Source of the DNA: Chloranthus sessilifolius
Lineage: Eukaryota; Streptophyta; Magnoliopsida; Chloranthales; Chloranthaceae
DNA: 64,000 bases
Assembly (NCBI GenBank): GCA_021018995.1
Contig: CM037587.1
Coordinates: 15,377,366 to 15,441,365, forward strand
Direction: 5' to 3'
The first letter of the stretch is position 1. The number at the start of each line of letters is the position of its first letter. The position numbers were made by a program, and so were the translations under genes. The notes under the pieces were generated by a model. The model did not search any database and was not told where the DNA came from. It saw only the letters and a program-made list of their open reading frames with translations. Shown here piece after piece: positions 33,676 through 46,464 of the stretch.

Positions 33676-35010
33676 ATGGCTGACAATTTGTCAATCCAAG
33701 CACATTTCAATCCAATAGCTTTGACAGAGCCCTCTTGTATAGTTATACCAGAGGTGCCTGCGGGTCAAAATTACAAAATCAAACTCAATACACTTCAATC
33801 TGTACCGACCTTTCATGGGCTTGATCGAGAAGATTCCTACCAGCATCTGAGGGACTTCATAGGACTTTGCACAATGATGCAACTATCACCAGCCAACAAA
33901 GAGGCCATAAAACTACGTTTGTTCCCATTCTCTCTTAAGAATAGGGTGAAGCCATGACTAATTTCATTACCTGCAAGAAGTATTACCACTTGGGAGGAAC
34001 TGCAGTCCAAGTTCTTGGGCGAGTACTTTCCAATTGGTAAAACTAACCAAATTTGCCAAGCGATTCAAGACTTTAGGCAAAAGCTAGGAGAATTATTTCA
34101 TGAGAGCTGAGAACGGATGAAGGATTTGTTACAGAAGTGTCCTCATCACGAGGTACCAAATTGGTCGATAGCGCAAAGCTTCTCCAAGGGTGGACTGAGA
34201 CTAACCAGTCTACAGTCGATGTCGTGAGTGGAGGAGCCTTTATGGCTCAGAACGGCCAGCAATCCTCAAATTTATTCAAGAAACTAGCCAATAACTCTAA
34301 GCAGAAACAAGCTCTACTTAGATCTAATCCAAATGTCACTCACCACCCCCCGCTCACGAGGTGTGGACTCTACAATATCGACAAGGATAAAGTAAAGAAG
34401 GAGGATGACATGAGTGTAAAGTTTTAGCCCTCGAATAACAAATCGCAATATTAATGGCAGCCAAACCTAGCACCCCGGATAGATCCTTAGCAAGCTACTC
34501 TAATTGTCAGACTCAGAAGTATACTAAAAACCTAGCTGCGCCATCCCACCAAGAGGTGATGGAAACTAAACAAATAATGGCTTTTTAGAGGGGAGATTAT
34601 GGAAACACATATAATCTAGCATGGAGGAACCACCCTAGATTTAACTATGGTTCCACAGGTGGAGCACAACTAGCACCACCGGTTGTGCAACCTTGATTTC
34701 CCCAGATTCAAGCTTTCCACCAAAGACCTCAAATGCATGACATTTAATTTGGACCATGAAACAGCACTGATACCATTATTGTTCAAATCTGTGAGATTCT
34801 GACAGCATCAACACTCAAAGGATTTACATAAGCTTGCTCAATTCTCCAAAGTGCTCAATTCCTATACCCAGTCCATTACGAAGCTGGAAGGCCAGATATG
34901 TCAGCTAGCTTCCCAAGTGGCAAGAAGAGAGAGTGGCCAATTGCCTACGCAGCCGATCAATAATCTTAAAGGACAAGTGCTCCTAGGGGAGACATTAGCT
35001 CCCCAAAATT
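33676..35010 (+). pseudogene. gag of the Athila-like element (fossil)
   Basis: The start region encodes MADNLSIQAHFNPIAL, and then the retrotransposon gag core: FHGLDREDSYQHLRDFIGLC, AIKLRLFPFSLK. That block is typical of Athila-lineage gag. Further recognisable gag stretches go on to about 35010. It is broken in several places. Confidence 0.75.
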
Positions 35011-35679
35011 AAATATAGACACCTCATGGATCGCCGAGCTACCGACTCATCCGTAGCATCAATTATAAATTATGTAAACTATATCTTTTTCTTTTTAATC
35101 TAGGTATCATACTATAACCCAAATCGTTGAAAGACGATGAGTCGTAATAGTATACCTACACCGCATTATAGCGAATAATTGTATGGATTTACGATTGATC
35201 ATCATTAGGTTTATCAGTGAAGCGTAGTAATTGCGATTCACTGATACGAGGGTTCGTACTAGAATCAATCGATGATTCTAAGTCAAAACCCAAGTGACGT
35301 CCGGTTCAGCAAGTTGTCATTGAAAACAGGGCCTACATATTCGTAACAAGGATCTGTTGGCCCCATTTTCGACTTCTCTAGTTTTCCCCTCCTACCTTCC
35401 CTCTCTTTTTCAAAAGGCTCTTCATCCTGACCGTTCTCCTACTCAACCCAACCATTTCACTTTCCTATACACCCCTTGCTTCCCCTGTTTTATTTTGGGA
35501 ACCCTACGTGCAGTTCATTTCACATCTACAAGTTAGGGTTTCAATCATCAAGAGGTAAGGTGGCGATTTTAACGATGAAATAGAAGGATTTTTACAAAAA
35601 AAATTTATTCAATACATGAAATTCATGTTTAATTAATAATATTTTTATTAACTCTTGGAGGAAAGGAAAAGAGTTCTAG

Positions 35680-38300
35680 CATGGCTAATGAGACATGCAA
35701 GCGACAAACGGTAGAGGAAGAAGGAGGTAATAGTTCTAATAATATCCCAATCATTATTCGTATTGCACGGTCTGTTGCCCTCATGGCCAAATCAAAAGCA
35801 GCAGACCCACCAAGAAGAGATCCAAATCTTCCGGGGTAGTTATCAGAGAACCTCCTAAAGACACAAATGAGACCGACTCTGTGTCTACCCCTAAAAAGGG
35901 CTTGAAATTAGATAAGGGCCAAAATCCAGCGTCCTCTACTACGACAGCAGATCAGCTCCCTACTTCAATGAAATACCATATTGTGGGAGCCAAAATTGTG
36001 GTAGATGTTGAGTCTTTAGAAAAATTGGAAATGAGTGGAGAAGGCATCAAGTATTTTAAGGATGTCGGGCTGAGTTATTTCTTAGAACCAGGAGTTACAC
36101 CAGTCTATCCCAGATTGGTGAGGCTGGTTTACAAAACTATGACCTAAAGTAGCTAGGAACCATCCTCAATCCTCTCCACCAGTATCGATGGACTTCCAAT
36201 TCAAATTACAAAGGAAATGGTCGCCAGGGTAATGCATGCTCTCCCTTGGAAATACCACAACTGCCCCAAGATAACTCAGAGACCAACCTTTTGAGGATGC
36301 CATCAGATACCCTCCTTGACTTTATCCAAATGGCAATAGAATTATTAGGAAATCCTCCATGGGACTGGTCCTTTTTCCTTCGAAAGGACCTGGAAGCAAT
36401 GAGTTTATCACTTCACTTCTTCGACGTGCTAATTCATAAGACTATTCACCTCACGGGTCATAGAACACAGAGAAGGGCACTTTTTGCCAAAGCATTGTAC
36501 TTGATGGAAAATCGCTATTGGTTCAATGTGCCCTCTTACTTTTTTGAAGTAATAACCATTTTGAGGGAGAAACTGACTCGAGAAAAATATCAGACAAAGA
36601 AGTTGACCATGCCATTTGGAGGCCTTATCACAAATCTACTGATGAATGTGGGGTATAGTATAGACCCCAAGGAAAAAGCTTTACCGAGAATAGACAAAGG
36701 CTTAATAGTCCCAGCCTATAGGAGAACTTTAGGTGTCGAAAATAAAAAAAACAATCCTGCTCACTTCTCACACCAAAAGTACCTCCTCTACACCACAAGT
36801 CCCGTAAATTTATGAGGACCAAGAAGAGACTGCCATAGAGTAGCCAACAAAAATTATAGCCCTAAAAGAAGTAGTTATGGAAGAAAGTGTGAGTACTTCT
36901 ACTCAACCTCAAGAGGGAGCAAAGATTAGCTCTCCAGTATCAGAGAGAATAACCGAGTCAGGAGTCCCAGTTGCAGACCAAGCCAGTCTCTATGACCCTG
37001 CTTTGGACTCACCAATAGGGCCTGCTATGCCCCCTTCCACTGAGGCAGACACAACCAAACATTACTGAAGCAAACCCTGTGAGCCCAAATATTGAAATAA
37101 CAGAAGAAATTCTTTCACTAATTGACCAACAGATTACTGGAATGGCTACTTCTAGCCATATCCCTGTACCAATAGAGCCTGTTGCTCAGCCTTCAATTGC
37201 AGCCAATACAGAGCAAACTCTCATCGTTCAAGCTGTTGAAACAGAACTAAGCTCTGAGTTACCAACAAGGGGTTTTACAGAATTATTAAATGGAGAAGTA
37301 CCCCCTGTGGATTATCCAGTCATCACCACATCAATCTCCAAGCTAAAAAGGAGATTGAAGGTAGCAGAGCAATGAGAACTTACACATGAATCGACTTTAT
37401 TGTCATTCCAAGATGTAGCGAGAAAATTGAGAAAAGTAAATACATTTGCCCTAAAGTTGGCACTACTACCAAATGTGGTAAAGAAATGGATGGAGAACTT
37501 TCAAAGACTAAAGAAGAGAGTCTTTGATACTACTCTGACATCTCAAAAGCGCACAGAAATAATGGAAGGCTTGCGACAGAGAGCTGTGCAAGATCATCAT
37601 GCGAGATAAGCAGCAGAAACAAAGAAGAGAGTTTAAGATGCCACTTCAACTCTTCAAGCACAAATTACCTAGCTGCAAGCAGAGAATAGAATAATGAGCG
37701 AAAATTAGCAGACATGGGAAGAGGAAAGGAAGGTGTATGAGATAAAATGGTAGCTATACTTGAACAATTTGAAAGTTTAATGGTAGTACCAGACGATGCA
37801 GAAACTGTAAGGGAAAAATCTCTTAAAGACTACCAACAAAAACTTCATCAACAGCTGAGTGAGAGGGATCATCTACTGACCATAGCTGAAGGAAAATTTC
37901 TGCAACTGCAAGAAGCTTAAGATTCCCTAAGCTCAATCAATGTTGAACAGAAGCAGATCATTGAGTCTCTAACTAAGAATAGCTTGGTCGCAATAATAAA
38001 AGAACAAGATAAAGCTGAAAAGCTGAAAATGGAGATACAACTTAAATCTGCTGTGATCAAGAAGCTGACTGCGGATCTGAAAGACAAAAAAGGTTGATAA
38101 GGAGCAATAGTGTAAGGAAGGAATCTCTTGCCAAATGATCGATGAGAAGGAAACCATAGATGAGGCGGAGCCTGAAACAAATGGAGATCCACCCTCAGAA
38201 GAACAAGAGGGTTATTCTATAGCTGAGGTGTCCGACTCGGAAGAGGACCCTACTACTTCTATCCTTGTACCATACCTGTCATCACCAAGTGAGTAAAAAA
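35680..38300 (+). pseudogene. extra ORF region of the Athila-like element (fossil)
   Basis: Open stretches here (35881-36147, 36246-36815, 36877-37375 and others) encode a globular part with VGLSYFLEPGVTPVYPRLVRL and LTMPFGGLITNLLMNVGY blocks, then a Pro/Thr/Glu-rich part, then a Lys/Glu-rich, probably coiled-coil part to about 38100 and an acidic end. The globular part resembles the plant transposon-protein / ORF3-type domains found in the third ORF of Athila-lineage elements. This assignment is tentative. It is broken in several places. Confidence 0.5.
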
Positions 38301-40410
38301 ATAAACTCGAACATTATAAACATCACAGGTATATATGATCTTTCCAGATTTTTCCTAAGATTATTTTCTTTTATGCAATTAGTTTTTAATACTTTAATTT
38401 TTTATAAATATCCAGTAATATATGAAATTTTCTTCTTGACAAACTTTTATATATTTTTTTACTAACTGTGTAATTGTTATTAACATTTCTTTTATTTTTG
38501 TTATTAATGTCTCCGAGAAGTGAAACCGCCGTATTTTTCTCAAGTTTGGGGAATATTCTTTACATAATTTTTTTTCACATCTGGTAAGCAAAAAGAGATA
38601 TCAATAATTTTTATGTAAATAATTTTAAGTATCCCCTATTTTTGTGCCAATGAGGGTATTGTCCGAATTAAGTTTGAGGGGGAAACACAATTTCTGTGTA
38701 TAATAGTAGTATAATTAGTATAGTAGTAAATCAATTAGTTATATTTAGTTGTCTTTGTAAAATATTTTGAATTTTTTTAGTTGATCATTACATTGGAATT
38801 ATGATAAAAAATTTACAAATCTGGAAAACTTACAATCCATTACAGTAGGAGTTCAATAATCAGAATAAAGAACAGTACAATTCATGCTTAGCTCGTTGAA
38901 CACTGTATTAGAATGAATGTTTGAAATAATAGATTAATCTAAACTGTAAAATTTTAGACTATAGTTTCAAAATTATAAACCAGTGAGATATTGAGCCATA
39001 TTTTCTCTTTTATTCATAGAGAGTCTGCTTTTATTCAAGTAAAAAATTTTCTTTGAACTTCTATACTGATATGAAATCTCATATTGCTAAATTTAGAATC
39101 AAAATATTCTATATCTATAATAACCTAATTTTTTTCCTAGAACTATCTGTTATAAATATTAAAGCAATAAAGAATCTATGCTAGTAAATCGTAAAGATGA
39201 TTAAAGGCCATCTTTTGTTAAATCAGAGCTAAAAAATCAAAATCTCATAATAAATTTTATCCTTTGAACCCATATTAGAAGCAAAATCAAATTTCTTTGT
39301 ACCAAAAATCTGATTAACCCTTAACCATAGGTACTACCCAAAGCTTTTAACCTTTAACCCTTATAATTTCTAAGATTTTAGAATGCAAAAGAAGGAAAGA
39401 AGAGGGAGTGGAAGGAGTAAAAAGTAAAAACAGATAAAGGTTGTGCAAAAAGGGTACAACTGAAAAGAAATATAACAGAAGAAAATATGAGAAAAGGATA
39501 GAAATCATAAAATATTATTATGAAGAAAAGCTTATAAAGAAATGAGATTTATAAAAGAAGAAAAAATGGGAAGAAGTTATCCATTTCATGGATATTTACT
39601 GAAGAAAAAGAAGCTGAAAAGATAGGAGAAAGAAGAACTAAATTCTTAGAAAAACTTTGAATTTTTTTCTACCTTTCTTTGACACCTTCTGAAACCCAAA
39701 GCCCCATTACAAGCCGAATGAAAGACCTTTTTGATTTACTATTTACAAAAGTATAAGCCTAGTAAAGATATGAATAATAGATATTATTGATTGTACAGGG
39801 ATTCATATGAATAGAGTAGATTATCCTTTCTATGAGATTGACAATTTTTATCCTTCGACTGAATTTTTTTGAAATAATATGCAGAGAGAACTCAAAAGTT
39901 TTGATATTTTTTTAAGAGTATGTCAATAGTGAGTTTTTGAATAAAAGTATTTTCTAAATCTACAGTTTAGAAAAATTTATGAAGAATAAACTTTTCACTG
40001 ATGCATACATCTCCAGCTTATAATGAATTGAAATTGTTGGAGTTCTAATTAAGGATAACGGTTATAATAGAAACTAAGGATAAAAGATTGGTAATTTTAA
40101 AAAATCATAACGACTATGTGATGATCAACTTAGTTAACTTAGTTAATTTAGCTAGTGTACAAAATTAGTTTAGATTTTAATCTTTCTTTTGTTTTAAAAA
40201 ATATTTTGAAAAATCCAAAAAGATTTAAAGTTTGTAAGTAACTTTACTGAAAACCTTCAGGAGACTATAACTCTTCCACTAGGGATCACCCAGGGTTTTA
40301 AAGGCTACTTACATCTGCTAAATGCAATCGTGCTCCCTACGAAAGTGGCAATTTAATTTTTAGTATAAAATATTTTATGTTTTCTTGTTTGCTAGGTACT
40401 AGCAAAATAT
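38301..40410 (+). other. AT-rich 3' spacer of the Athila-like element
   Basis: No coding signal. Long AT-rich non-coding DNA before the 3' LTR is usual in this lineage. A polypurine-like AAGTTTGAGGGGGAAA occurs at 38669 and a second, AAGTTTGGGGGTG, directly precedes the LTR. Confidence 0.6.
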
Positions 40411-40423
40411 AAGTTTGGGGGTG
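40411..40423 (+). other. polypurine tract of the Athila-like element
   Basis: AAGTTTGGGGGTG immediately before TGATCAATCAC, the apparent start of the 3' LTR. Confidence 0.6.
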
Positions 40424-41929
40424 TGATCAATCACATAATATATCATTTTACTACCCTTAACTTAGTAATGCTAGGATTTAGTTTGCTACTAATAAGTTAT
40501 TGATGTGCAGATATTAAAGAAAAATAGTAAAAGAGAACCAAAGTAATAATATTGGTCAAACTAAACTCATAAAGTAATAAGAAGATGATTGAACCAAAAG
40601 ACGAGCCATCGCTTACTGAAAAGATAAAGAATCGTGTTTTATGATTTTGCGAAATAAAGTACTAAGAAGACTAGAAAATCGTAATTTACTATTTTGCAAG
40701 AGAAATCCACTCAAGAGTAACAATATGATACAAGAGAAACGAAGAATTGTAAAATGAAGAATCATTCAATAGGAAGCTGTGTTTGAAAATCGTGATTTAT
40801 GATTTTCTAGAAGAAAGCTACAATAGAAGAAGAAATTCGTGGTTTACGATTTTTCAGAGAAGACACCTTTCGAAGTTGCTGATCACATGAGAAAGGACAC
40901 CGCCAGGCATAAAATTAGAAAATCTCCTAACGAAAAAGTCCAGTGAATCACGGATCTGAGAGATTGATGAAGAAGACTTTTAAAGGAATCTGCTGCTGAA
41001 ATAAAGAAAGAAATCCATAAGTACATCAATAGAAGGAAAGTAAGGAAAGATAAAGTTAGAAGTAGAGTTATATTAGGATAGTTTTGCTTTAGTAATTTCT
41101 CTTATTAGAATTAGAAGTTTTGTAAACCGACCCTTATGATCTATAAATAAGAGGCTCGGTACATCGGAAAAACCATTGAAGGAACTCTCAGTATCAATTG
41201 ACGACTGAGGTTGGGTTTCTTCCGATCAAGTTTAGAGTAGATTTTTATTATTTTGTAGATTAGATATCCAAGGTTTCTTAAGAGCAATTGACGACTCTAA
41301 TTGGGAGCTGAAGATTAGAGTAGATATTCGTACTTTCTCAAAAGCAATTGACGACTATGGCTGAGGGGGTGAAAGATATAATTTTATTACTTTTTAGTTT
41401 AGATTCATTTTATTGTAATTTCCTGCTTTGTAAACATCTTCAAATTTTAATTTCAATTGACGGCTAAGGTTGAAGTTTGCATATTAGTGTAATAGTTTTT
41501 ACTTTTCTATCTTTAGTTTTCTAGAATTTGATTGACGCCCAAGTTTTAGGAGATTGTTGATTAGATTAAATCTGTATTGATAAGATTTTAGTATTGATTA
41601 ACGACCAATGCTAGGAAAATTGATATATAGTGTAATGGTACTGTTTAATTTCATAAATATTCGATAGCTGAAGATTGTGATTGACGACCATAATCTGAAG
41701 AAAGAGGATTATGATTTATTTTCTACAAAATTTAGATTAAGAAATAATTCATTTATTCATATTTCTCCAGTAGGTTAGGAACTAAAAAGATAAGTACAAG
41801 TTTTCAGAAAAACTAAGTTATTATAGAGAAACCTGTCTTCGTGGGAATGATCCTATACTAGCTCTATAATTTTCATTGTGCGTTTACAATAGGTTAAAAC
41901 TTAATTAGATACATAGAAGTAGCCAGTCA
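40424..41929 (+). repeat. 3' LTR of the Athila-like element
   Basis: About 1.5 kb, starting TGATCAATCACATAA and ending GTAGCCAGTCA. It contains the TATA-like CTATAAATAAGAGG (about 41142) and several ATTGACGAC iterations. 40858-41929 aligns with 32236-33296. Confidence 0.85.
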
Positions 41930-42219
41930 AACTCCCTAAACTCTAATCCTAGGGTCTTTACTTATAGAATCATAAAGCCCTAGCACAAGTTAAACATGGT
42001 AGGTAATATTTAGAATCCCCAAAATTAGCTGAGGAAGAAGAATTCGAAGGGACTCTCGGATGCTAGAAGGAACAGGCTGTAGATCCTGAAAATTCACAAA
42101 GAAACATTGTTTTGACTGGTTGAGAATGAATCTCAACCGGTCGACCTTCCAATTCTGGCTTCAAGCTTGCGGTCTTCATTGTTTCCTTAAATATTGATCG
42201 GTTGAACTGGTTTTGACTG
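41930..42219. other. non-coding flank with GGTCGA/GGTTGA motifs
   Basis: Sequence after the Athila-like LTR. CTCAACCGGTCGACC and TTGATCGGTTGAACTGG at 42130-42215 resemble a decayed U3-type motif array. No gene. Confidence 0.35.
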
Positions 42220-43325
42220 TGTTGGTACGCGCTTTTTCTGTGGTCCTTTCGGTCCTCGAAATAAGTGACCTAATTTGGTACACGTGGACTCTTGCTGAAG
42301 GCGATAGAATAATAAACTAAAAAATATTAATTACTGAAAAGAAAGAGGCAAATTTTAAATAAAGAATACCTGAGTTGATGAGATCGTCAGCTGCAGATAT
42401 TTATTGACACTGCAATACATCACTGATCATGACCGGCTTCAGCAGCTAGGGATACCCTAAAGTATATCAAGTCTAGTTTCTTATTCCTGCAAATCCTATT
42501 TAAAGGGGGGTGGTGGGCTTCTATGCTTGGGAGGATCGACCCCGTTCTCGACTACCTTCCGTAAGCTCCTTTGGGCAAATCTGGTGTCTAAGGCTAAAAA
42601 TTGGGAAGGGTTAGAGACCTAATTGGCTCTAGGCTAAGAATTTGGATAGGAGTTCCCTAAAGATCTAAGGCTAAGGGCTTACTCCTTCAATACTCCTTCG
42701 AGAGTCAGAGCTAGCTGGCCGGTACCCCTAGCTTGACTACCCTGAGGTTCTTAGAGAAGAGTGCGATTTTAGAAATTAGAACGCAGCTCAACCCCTTTCT
42801 TTGAGAACCTCAGAGAGAACCTTGAATTTTCTAAAAGGACTAAGCTCTGGAGAGAGAATTGTCGAAAAGAATTGCATTGTATGGTTGTGGGGTAGGGATC
42901 TTTTTATAGGTATCGGGATAATTACGCGCTTGGGGGAGTGTGGACAAATTGCGCACATGTCGTTGGCGCATAATTGAATTGTGCGCAGAGTCCACTATGT
43001 GTAACTCTGGTTTGAGTCGGTCACTAACTCGTGAGTGACCGGCTGGCTGGCTCAGCCGAGAATCCTAGTTCCAATTCTCTTGGGACTAATTGCACGCCGA
43101 TGGGCCTGCGTGCAATCCAATTGAGTGCATAAGGTTGTGTGCTTAATCGGGGAGTTTGGGCGGTCATAAGAGGTAGAGACCTAATCCAATTCGGGACCGA
43201 TTGTGCGCCTCAAGTGGGGAGCATAATCGATTGCGCGCATATGTGTATGCGCATATGAGAAGCGGTCTACGAGAAGGGGAAACCTAGTCCATGTTGGACC
43301 AATTACGTGCTCGTATCTATGCATG
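42220..43325 (-). mobile_element. antisense LTR fragment with TGCGCGCA array
   Basis: Read on the minus strand: a U3-like part (43325-42930) with about ten variants of ATTGCGCGCAT / GTGCGCA, a TATA-like CTATAAAAAG (about 42910), a leader and a U5-like part ending near TGTTGG (42220, plus-strand reading). The Tat-like element begins at 43326 and apparently cut this LTR in two. Confidence 0.45.
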
Positions 43326-44941
43326 TGTAGACACCCAAATCTGGCCCAAGGCCCGATCGAAACACATTCTGAGAAAGGTGCACTTTTTGAGCTTTTGATG
43401 GCATGTATGGAACCTTTAGGAACCACCCTAAAACCCTTAAGAACCCTTCCAAACCCTTAGGAATCACCTTGGATCTCTTAGGAACCTATCCCGAACCTTT
43501 AAAAATCAATCCCAATCCTTAGAACCCATTCTGAACCTAAACCTAACCTTCCAAAACCTTGGAAAAAGGTGTGTGCACCGGGACTAGCTACGGCCTTCTA
43601 CTATGATCAAATCTCATACCATTGAAAAGTAGAAGATGTCAGCTTTCCAACGGCCTAAGAAACGCCCCAATTGGAGTTGTACATCAAAAGATCTGGCAGT
43701 CCGAACCTGGAGGGCAAAAGAGTAACACCTTGTGGACCCCCCTAGGGATTTGGCGCAACTAATAGTTACAGCAGTTATAATTTTGTCTGTCGTAACTATT
43801 AGTTGCGTCAGGCCACTTCTCCCAGAAATTAAGCATGGCATAACTATTAGTTCTGCCAATTTTAAATGTGGACCCCACCCTCGCGAGCCAACCTCTAGCA
43901 CTGTTCATCACTGTTTTACTGTACATTCATATGATCACTAACCATGTCTTTTTACCCCAAAATTTGTGATTGACATTTGACTTGTTGACCACCTCGACCT
44001 TTGGGGTGTGTTTTGATAGTTCTGTTGCACCCATTCACTACTTATTTGCAACCCCTTAAGTGGCTTAAGGCCTCTCCCCATCATCCACCATTGGAGGACC
44101 TTCTCACATATTTCAAGGCTCCAAAAACCCTAGGAATCTTTAGATATGAGATTACCTAATTGCTAAACCCAATTAACATCTACGTGGTCTCCTAATCCAC
44201 TAATTTCCTATAAATAGAGCCCCCCTCCCTTTGGTTTAGGGGTTGAGAATTTTTGCCTAAGAGAGAAAGAGCTTAAAGTGAGAAGATCTTTCTCCCTTTG
44301 GTGCACCATTGCTCATACAAATTTCAGAATTCTAAAACCTCATTCCATGCCTTACCTTTCCTAAAAAGCCTCTAGGTTAGGTGTGCACTATCCATTTGCC
44401 TCCCTTCTCTACCTCTTAGCTAGTAAGCCTTAGTGGTTAGAACCCCTCTTTCCACCATTCAAGCCTTGAAAAGCTCATCCAAAGCAAGCTACACAAGGCT
44501 CTCCTATGGTGCTACAAGGGCCTGAGGGCTCCTACTCTCCCCTTTCTTCTCCTACCTCTTTTTGGCTTTTCTCATCCTCCCATTTGTGCCGTTATGCCGC
44601 CAAATTTTTGGTAGGAATGGAGGGGTACAAATAGGATTTGAGGCCCATTTGGGCAAGAGGAAGTAATTTTCTTTTCTTTTACTTTATTTTTATTTTTGCC
44701 ATAAGTAGAGACTGCATTAAATGGGTTGATCGGGTGCCTAACACCTTTCCGATCGATAATCAAAGCCCCTACCCAAGAGTGTTTGGTGTGGACCGGATTC
44801 AGAGTCATATTTGTGGCACTTTGGTGCTTATAAAAATGATATAGGTATCCCGGGACACCAAAAGCTCCGGGTGGCAGCTCTATATTTTTGTTAGCGAGCG
44901 TATAATCGCGACGGGATCGTTGCAAATCCCACGATTGCACA
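43326..44941 (+). repeat. 5' LTR of the Tat-like element
   Basis: Starts TGTAGACACCCAAATCTGG, a familiar gypsy LTR start, and ends GATTGCACA just before the primer-binding site. TATA-like CTATAAATAGAG is at 44208-44219. It contains three palindromic motifs near 43750-43857. Confidence 0.75.
43750..43858 (+). repeat. palindrome array (a), in the LTR
   Basis: Three decayed versions of GCGCAACTAATAGTTGCGC at about 43752, 43791 and 43837 (spacing 39-46 bases): GGCGCAACTAATAGTTAC, CGTAACTATTAGTTGCGTC and GGCATAACTATTAGTTCTGCC. Related arrays lie at 45874-45995 and 60804-60923. Confidence 0.75.
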
Positions 44942-44943
44942 GA

Positions 44944-44960
44944 TGGCGACTCTACTGGGG
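44944..44960 (+). other. primer-binding site of the Tat-like element
   Basis: TGGCGACTCTACTGGGG two bases after the LTR end matches the TGGCGACTCTGCTGGGG type of site common in plant gypsy elements. Confidence 0.75.
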
Positions 44961-45077
44961 AGTAGCTAGTAGAGCTTTCCCTTGAATTTGGCCTCTTTAT
45001 TATTATTTATTTTTATAACTTTTTTATTGCTATTTTTTAATTATTTTTTTTTCTCACCCCTCCGATTACGTTATTTT

Positions 45078-45350
45078 ACTTACCCCTACGATTCGACTTT
45101 AAATTTTAGTAATTTTTGCCTAGTCACTTGACTGACACCTTTTTTTACTTACCCCTATATTTCGGCTTTAAATTTCAGCAATTTTTGCCTAGTCACTTGA
45201 CTGGCACCTTTTTTACTTACCCCTACACTTCAACTTTAAATTTCAGCAATTTTTACCTAGTCACTCGACTGACACCTTTCTTACCTACCTTTATGATTCG
45301 GCTTTAAATTTCAGTACTTTATATTTTCTACCTAGTCGCTTGATTGGCCC
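45078..45350 (+). repeat. four tandem copies of a 68-bp unit in the leader
   Basis: Copies start at about 45078, 45147, 45215 and 45283, each with ACTTACCCCTA, GGCTTTAAATTTCAG and GCCTAGTCACTTGACTG. The last is the most diverged. Non-coding. Confidence 0.8.
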
Positions 45351-45873
45351 CGTCATTTTCCTTATTTCATGTCATATCCTAACAGTGAACGCCGACCCGT
45401 AGTGGCGGCACAGGATCATCACCCCCGATCTTTGAACTAAAGAAAATTTCAAAAAAAAAAGAAGAAAAGCTTTGAAAAATTAAAATTGAATCGAGTTAGG
45501 GAGCTTAATTAATTTGCTTTTACGGGGTAGATTTTAAAAGGGTTGGGGTAGCAAACACACAACCACTCGGGTCTTAGTATGATGGCAATTCCTAGTGGTG
45601 ATGATCCAGAAAAGTCCCAGCCCATCTAGTATCTGAAAAGGCGCTCGCACTGAAGGTATATCGGGTGGGTTCCCATTCCAAAGCTTAAAACCCTTGAGGA
45701 GCGCACTAACGAGTTATACCGGACTCAAGCCCTTTAGGTGCGGTGAGGAGAGAATCAATCTAAAAAAAAATAGCTCAATTCTCGGAAGCCTAGCTTCCAT
45801 AAAAACCAAAAAAAGAGACTCATTTCGGGTGTTGGTGCCTGCTGTCATCAGTTCTAGAGAAGCACTTTTTGCT

Positions 45874-45995
45874 TGGTACAAGTATTAGTTGTGGCAGTGC
45901 AAAAAGACCCCACATTTTACCTTGGCACAACTAATAGTTGCGCCAGTGTAAAAAAGGAGACCTGTAACCTGGGTGTGTGTATTAGTTGCGCCAAG
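45874..45995 (+). repeat. palindrome array (b), in the leader
   Basis: Three members at about 45874 (TACAAGTATTAGTTGTGGCAG), 45922 (GGCACAACTAATAGTTGCGCC, split here for length as GGCACAACTAA and TAGTTGCGCC) and 45972 (TGTATTAGTTGCGCCA), spaced 48-50 bases. Linkers share CCACATTTT with array (c). Confidence 0.75.
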
Positions 45996-46464
45996 TCTGT
46001 TCTGCACAGCACTAGCCCGAATCGGTGGCCTTCTTCACCTCCTGAGTCCCTCGATCAGTGCGCTTAGTGCCTTGTTTGAGCCCCACCATCTCCGACACCC
46101 AATATGCCCCCACCGGTCAAAAGAGGGCAACTTCTTTTTGGCTCATTCCCGGGGATCGAGTTATTTACCTCAATTTCTGTGCTTTCAATAGATCGAAGGT
46201 TCTCCTTCGATTCTTTCGAAGTGCGTCGGAGTCGTCGTCGCGAGTCTTGAATTAGGGCATGAGAGCCACCCGAAAAGGGAATTCTAAGGCCTAAGAACCT
46301 TTGCTTTTTTTAAATTTTTTTCCAAAAATCTAAAAAATAAAAAAAAGCAACTCAAAGTTTGTGGTGTTGGCACAACGGCATCATCTTGCCCTCCGTCGTC
46401 CCGTAGGAGGAGGAAGATTTTTGGGCCTTATCCAAGGCACCCTTATCTAGCCCGTTCCCGTAGA

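Larger units (their letters stand above)
32236..41929 (+). mobile_element. Athila-like Ty3/gypsy element without recognisable pol
   Basis: Two LTR copies in direct orientation (32236-33296, left part missing; about 40424-41929) flank an internal region with a TGGTGCCGCTGTCGAGGA primer-binding site, an Athila-type gag, an extra ORF region and a long AT-rich spacer ending in a polypurine tract. Shared LTR parts differ by scattered point changes and small indels (several percent by eye), so it is moderately old. No protease, RT, RNase H or integrase could be recognised, so it reads as a non-autonomous or internally deleted member. The copy is broken, with roughly ten or more interruptions. Confidence 0.75.

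Noticed and set aside
38669-38690. Polypurine tract marking an earlier 3' LTR
   Set aside because: AAGTTTGAGGGGGAAA is not followed by sequence repeated at the other LTR; the real boundary is near 40424.
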